Origin: Acidimicrobiales bacterium
Lineage (GTDB): Bacteria > Actinomycetota > Acidimicrobiia > Acidimicrobiales > RAAP-2
DNA length: 5,705 nucleotides
Direction: 5' to 3'
Assembly: GCA_030044045.1 (NCBI GenBank)
Contig: JASHWO010000027.1
Span: forward strand, 1 to 5,705
The position numbers were made by a program, and so were the translations under genes. The notes under the pieces were generated by a model. It ran no database searches. It worked only from the letters and a program-made list of their open reading frames with translations, and was not told the origin of the DNA. Every line of letters begins with the position of its first letter. Within the stretch, counting starts at the first letter, position 1. This document shows positions 4,258 to 5,705 of the stretch, in pieces.

Positions 4258-5705
4258 TCAGGGGAGGACGTTCTCGTCCGGCACCTGTGGCGCCTCCCCA
4301 CCCGGCGTGTACAGCGACACGCCGTCGGGGCTGCCGTAGGCCGAGGAGCCGGTGCCGAAGAGCACCGAGTTGCCCACCACCGAGATGCCGGACCAGGAGT
4401 CGGTCGGGATCTGCAGGGTGTCGAGGATCTTGCCCGTCGACGCCTGCCGCACGGTGATCTCCGGCGCCAGCCCCTTGGAATTGAACAGCAGGCCGCCGGC
4501 TTCGGTGGTGGCCCCGAAGGAGTTGGCGTTGTCGGCCTGCCAGAGCACGGCACCCGTCTTGGCGTTGAAGGCGTGCAGGCTCGGCTGCTGGTTGGCCGTG
4601 TCCCGCGGGTCGCTGGGATCGCAGACCTGCGGTCCGTTGGACTCGAAGCGCCCGTAGTCCCCGATGGCCGTGGCCCCGTAGACGCCGGTGCCGTCGTAGG
4701 CGGCGGTGGCGATGAACCCGCCCGAGAAGCCGCCGAACACCACGTTCTTCTGCCAACGCAGGTGGCCGTTTGTGGGGTCGAGCGAGTAGTAGGTCCCGTC
4801 CTTGGACCCCACCCCCAGGAAGGTCGCCTTTGTGCCGGAGCCCAGCCCCACGTTGGCCGTGGCCCCGAAGTCCCAGTCGCACTGGAGGTTCGCCGGGTGG
4901 TAGGGGCGGTAGCGCCACGCCAGGGTCCCGTCGGACACCCGGAGGGCGAACACCGACTCCGCCTCCGGCGGCGGGTCCTTGAAATTGCAGTCGGCCTCGT
5001 CGAACACCACCAGGCCCTGCGCGGGGAGGATGGAGCCGGACGACCAGACGTTGCCGCAGCCGTTGTCGGCGATCTTGCCTGTGGGCGTCCGGTCGGTCTG
5101 GTAGATCCAGTCCGGCTTGCCCGTGGCGAGCGACGCCGCCACGACGTAGCCACGCTCGTGGGCCTGGCCGTCCACCGACAGGCCGAACAGCACCTTGCCG
5201 TCGAACACCACCGGCGAGGAGAAGATGCGGGCGTCGTCCTTGTCCGGGTCCGGCGGCTTTGTCGGGTTGCCGGTGTAGGCATGCGACCAGTACAGGTGGC
5301 CGTTGCTGGCGTCGAGCGCGTAGATGGTGTACCCGCCGCCGAAGATCACCAGGTTCGGCCGCTTGCCGTTGCCCGGCTGGTACCAGGCGCTGGAGGTGAT
5401 CATGCCCCCGTCGGAGCCCACTGTACGCGGGTCCTCCCCCGGGTACGGCGTGACCGCTGGCTGGGGGAAGGTGTGGAACCGCCACTCCTCCTTCCCCGTC
5501 TTCACGTTGATGGCGTAGAAGTACTGGTCCCAGCTCCCGGCGTAGACCGTACCGTCCACCACGATCGGTGTGACGGTCACCGCTGTCCCGGTCGGGAAGT
5601 ACCACCGCCGCTGCAACGTCGAAGCCGAGGCCGCGGTCAAGGTGGTGTGGTTCGTGAAGGTGTGCTGGGCGCTGCGGCCGTAGGTCGTCCAGTCCCACTT
5701 GGCCG
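4258..5705 (-). CDS. PQQ-binding-like beta-propeller protein, partial (5' end off window)
   Basis: 481 residues are visible. The frame stays open to the window edge with family-like sequence (KWDWTTYGRSAQHTF), so the TTG at 5640 is not the start. Seven PQQ-type blades carry the (A/S)-x(6)-G-x-x-x-W pattern: AINVKTGKEEW (64-74), ALDASNGHLYW (129-139), ASLATGKPDW (190-199), ALRVSDGTLAW (253-263), SLDPTNGHLRW (307-317), AFNAKTGAVLW (378-388) and the weaker VRQASTGKILD (418-428). With N- and C-terminal strands this makes a likely eight-bladed propeller. Related proteins include quinoprotein alcohol or polyvinyl-alcohol dehydrogenases and BamB-like proteins. GNVWSSGS (217-224) recalls the VWSSP motif of the former group. 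Cysteines 216, 239, 275 and 361 are spread out, with no vicinal Cys-Cys and no CXXCH haem site. Extracytoplasmic location is likely; substrate and PQQ use are unproven. The C-terminus has no anchor. Confidence 0.93.
   Translation of the reverse strand, partial: AKWDWTTYGRSAQHTFTNHTTLTAASASTLQRRWYFPTGTAVTVTPIVVDGTVYAGSWDQYFYAINVKTGKEEWRFHTFPQPAVTPYPGEDPRTVGSDGGMITSSAWYQPGNGKRPNLVIFGGGYTIYALDASNGHLYWSHAYTGNPTKPPDPDKDDARIFSSPVVFDGKVLFGLSVDGQAHERGYVVAASLATGKPDWIYQTDRTPTGKIADNGCGNVWSSGSILPAQGLVVFDEADCNFKDPPPEAESVFALRVSDGTLAWRYRPYHPANLQCDWDFGATANVGLGSGTKATFLGVGSKDGTYYSLDPTNGHLRWQKNVVFGGFSGGFIATAAYDGTGVYGATAIGDYGRFESNGPQVCDPSDPRDTANQQPSLHAFNAKTGAVLWQADNANSFGATTEAGGLLFNSKGLAPEITVRQASTGKILDTLQIPTDSWSGISVVGNSVLFGTGSSAYGSPDGVSLYTPGGEAPQVPDENVLP

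Noticed and set aside
5638..5640. TTG as the start of the PQQ-like gene
   Set aside because: The frame continues upstream to the window edge with family-typical sequence, so the gene begins outside.
1910..5698. Long minus-strand frames at 1910-3097, 4065-5282 and 4214-5698
   Set aside because: They overlap the permease and PQQ-like genes in the wrong frame and give Arg/Pro/His-rich sequence without motifs, as expected of very GC-rich DNA.

Overview
The window reads as a chromosomal segment of a high-GC actinobacterium. The C-terminal repeats of the first protein (core [14 protein letters not shown]) are of a kind I associate with Acidimicrobiia and related actinobacteria, so a member of that class is my best guess; this is inference, not proof. 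Every gene I accept lies on the minus strand, so transcription runs from high to low coordinates. The long plus-strand open frames are antisense shadows.

In transcription order: (1) 5705-4258, the 3' part of a secreted-type PQQ-like beta-propeller protein whose start is outside the window. (2) 4257-3939, a gene-free stretch with a strong 14-bp hairpin (4147-4206, probable terminator), a second perfect hairpin (4114-4141) and an AT-richer leader full of nested inverted repeats (3992-4043). (3) 3938-3633, a small XRE-family DNA-binding protein, coupled by a 4-base TTGA overlap to (4) 3636-3181, an unrecognised protein with an acidic N-terminal half and a Pro/Arg-rich tail. (5) A perfect Fur-family-type palindrome (3100-3116) directly before (6) 3081-1969, a nickel/cobalt permease of the NiCoT (HoxN/NixA) family with all its signature motifs. 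(7) About 1912-1803, a cobalamin riboswitch, followed by an expression platform that can fold the ribosome-binding region and start codon into a helix. (8) 1713 to beyond position 1, a secreted protein made of an alpha/alpha-toroid domain (prenyltransferase/squalene-oxidase-repeat type, the fold class of intrinsic factor and transcobalamin) followed by tandem 40-residue repeats, three of them identical over 120 bp.

The most interesting unit is 3116-1: a Ni/Co permease behind a metal-responsive-type operator, then a B12 riboswitch controlling a secreted toroid protein. Together these suggest a cobalt/cobalamin acquisition locus, in which the toroid-repeat protein is a candidate extracellular cobalamin-binding protein. 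The riboswitch, the permease and the domain layout are directly visible; B12 binding by the secreted protein is inference.
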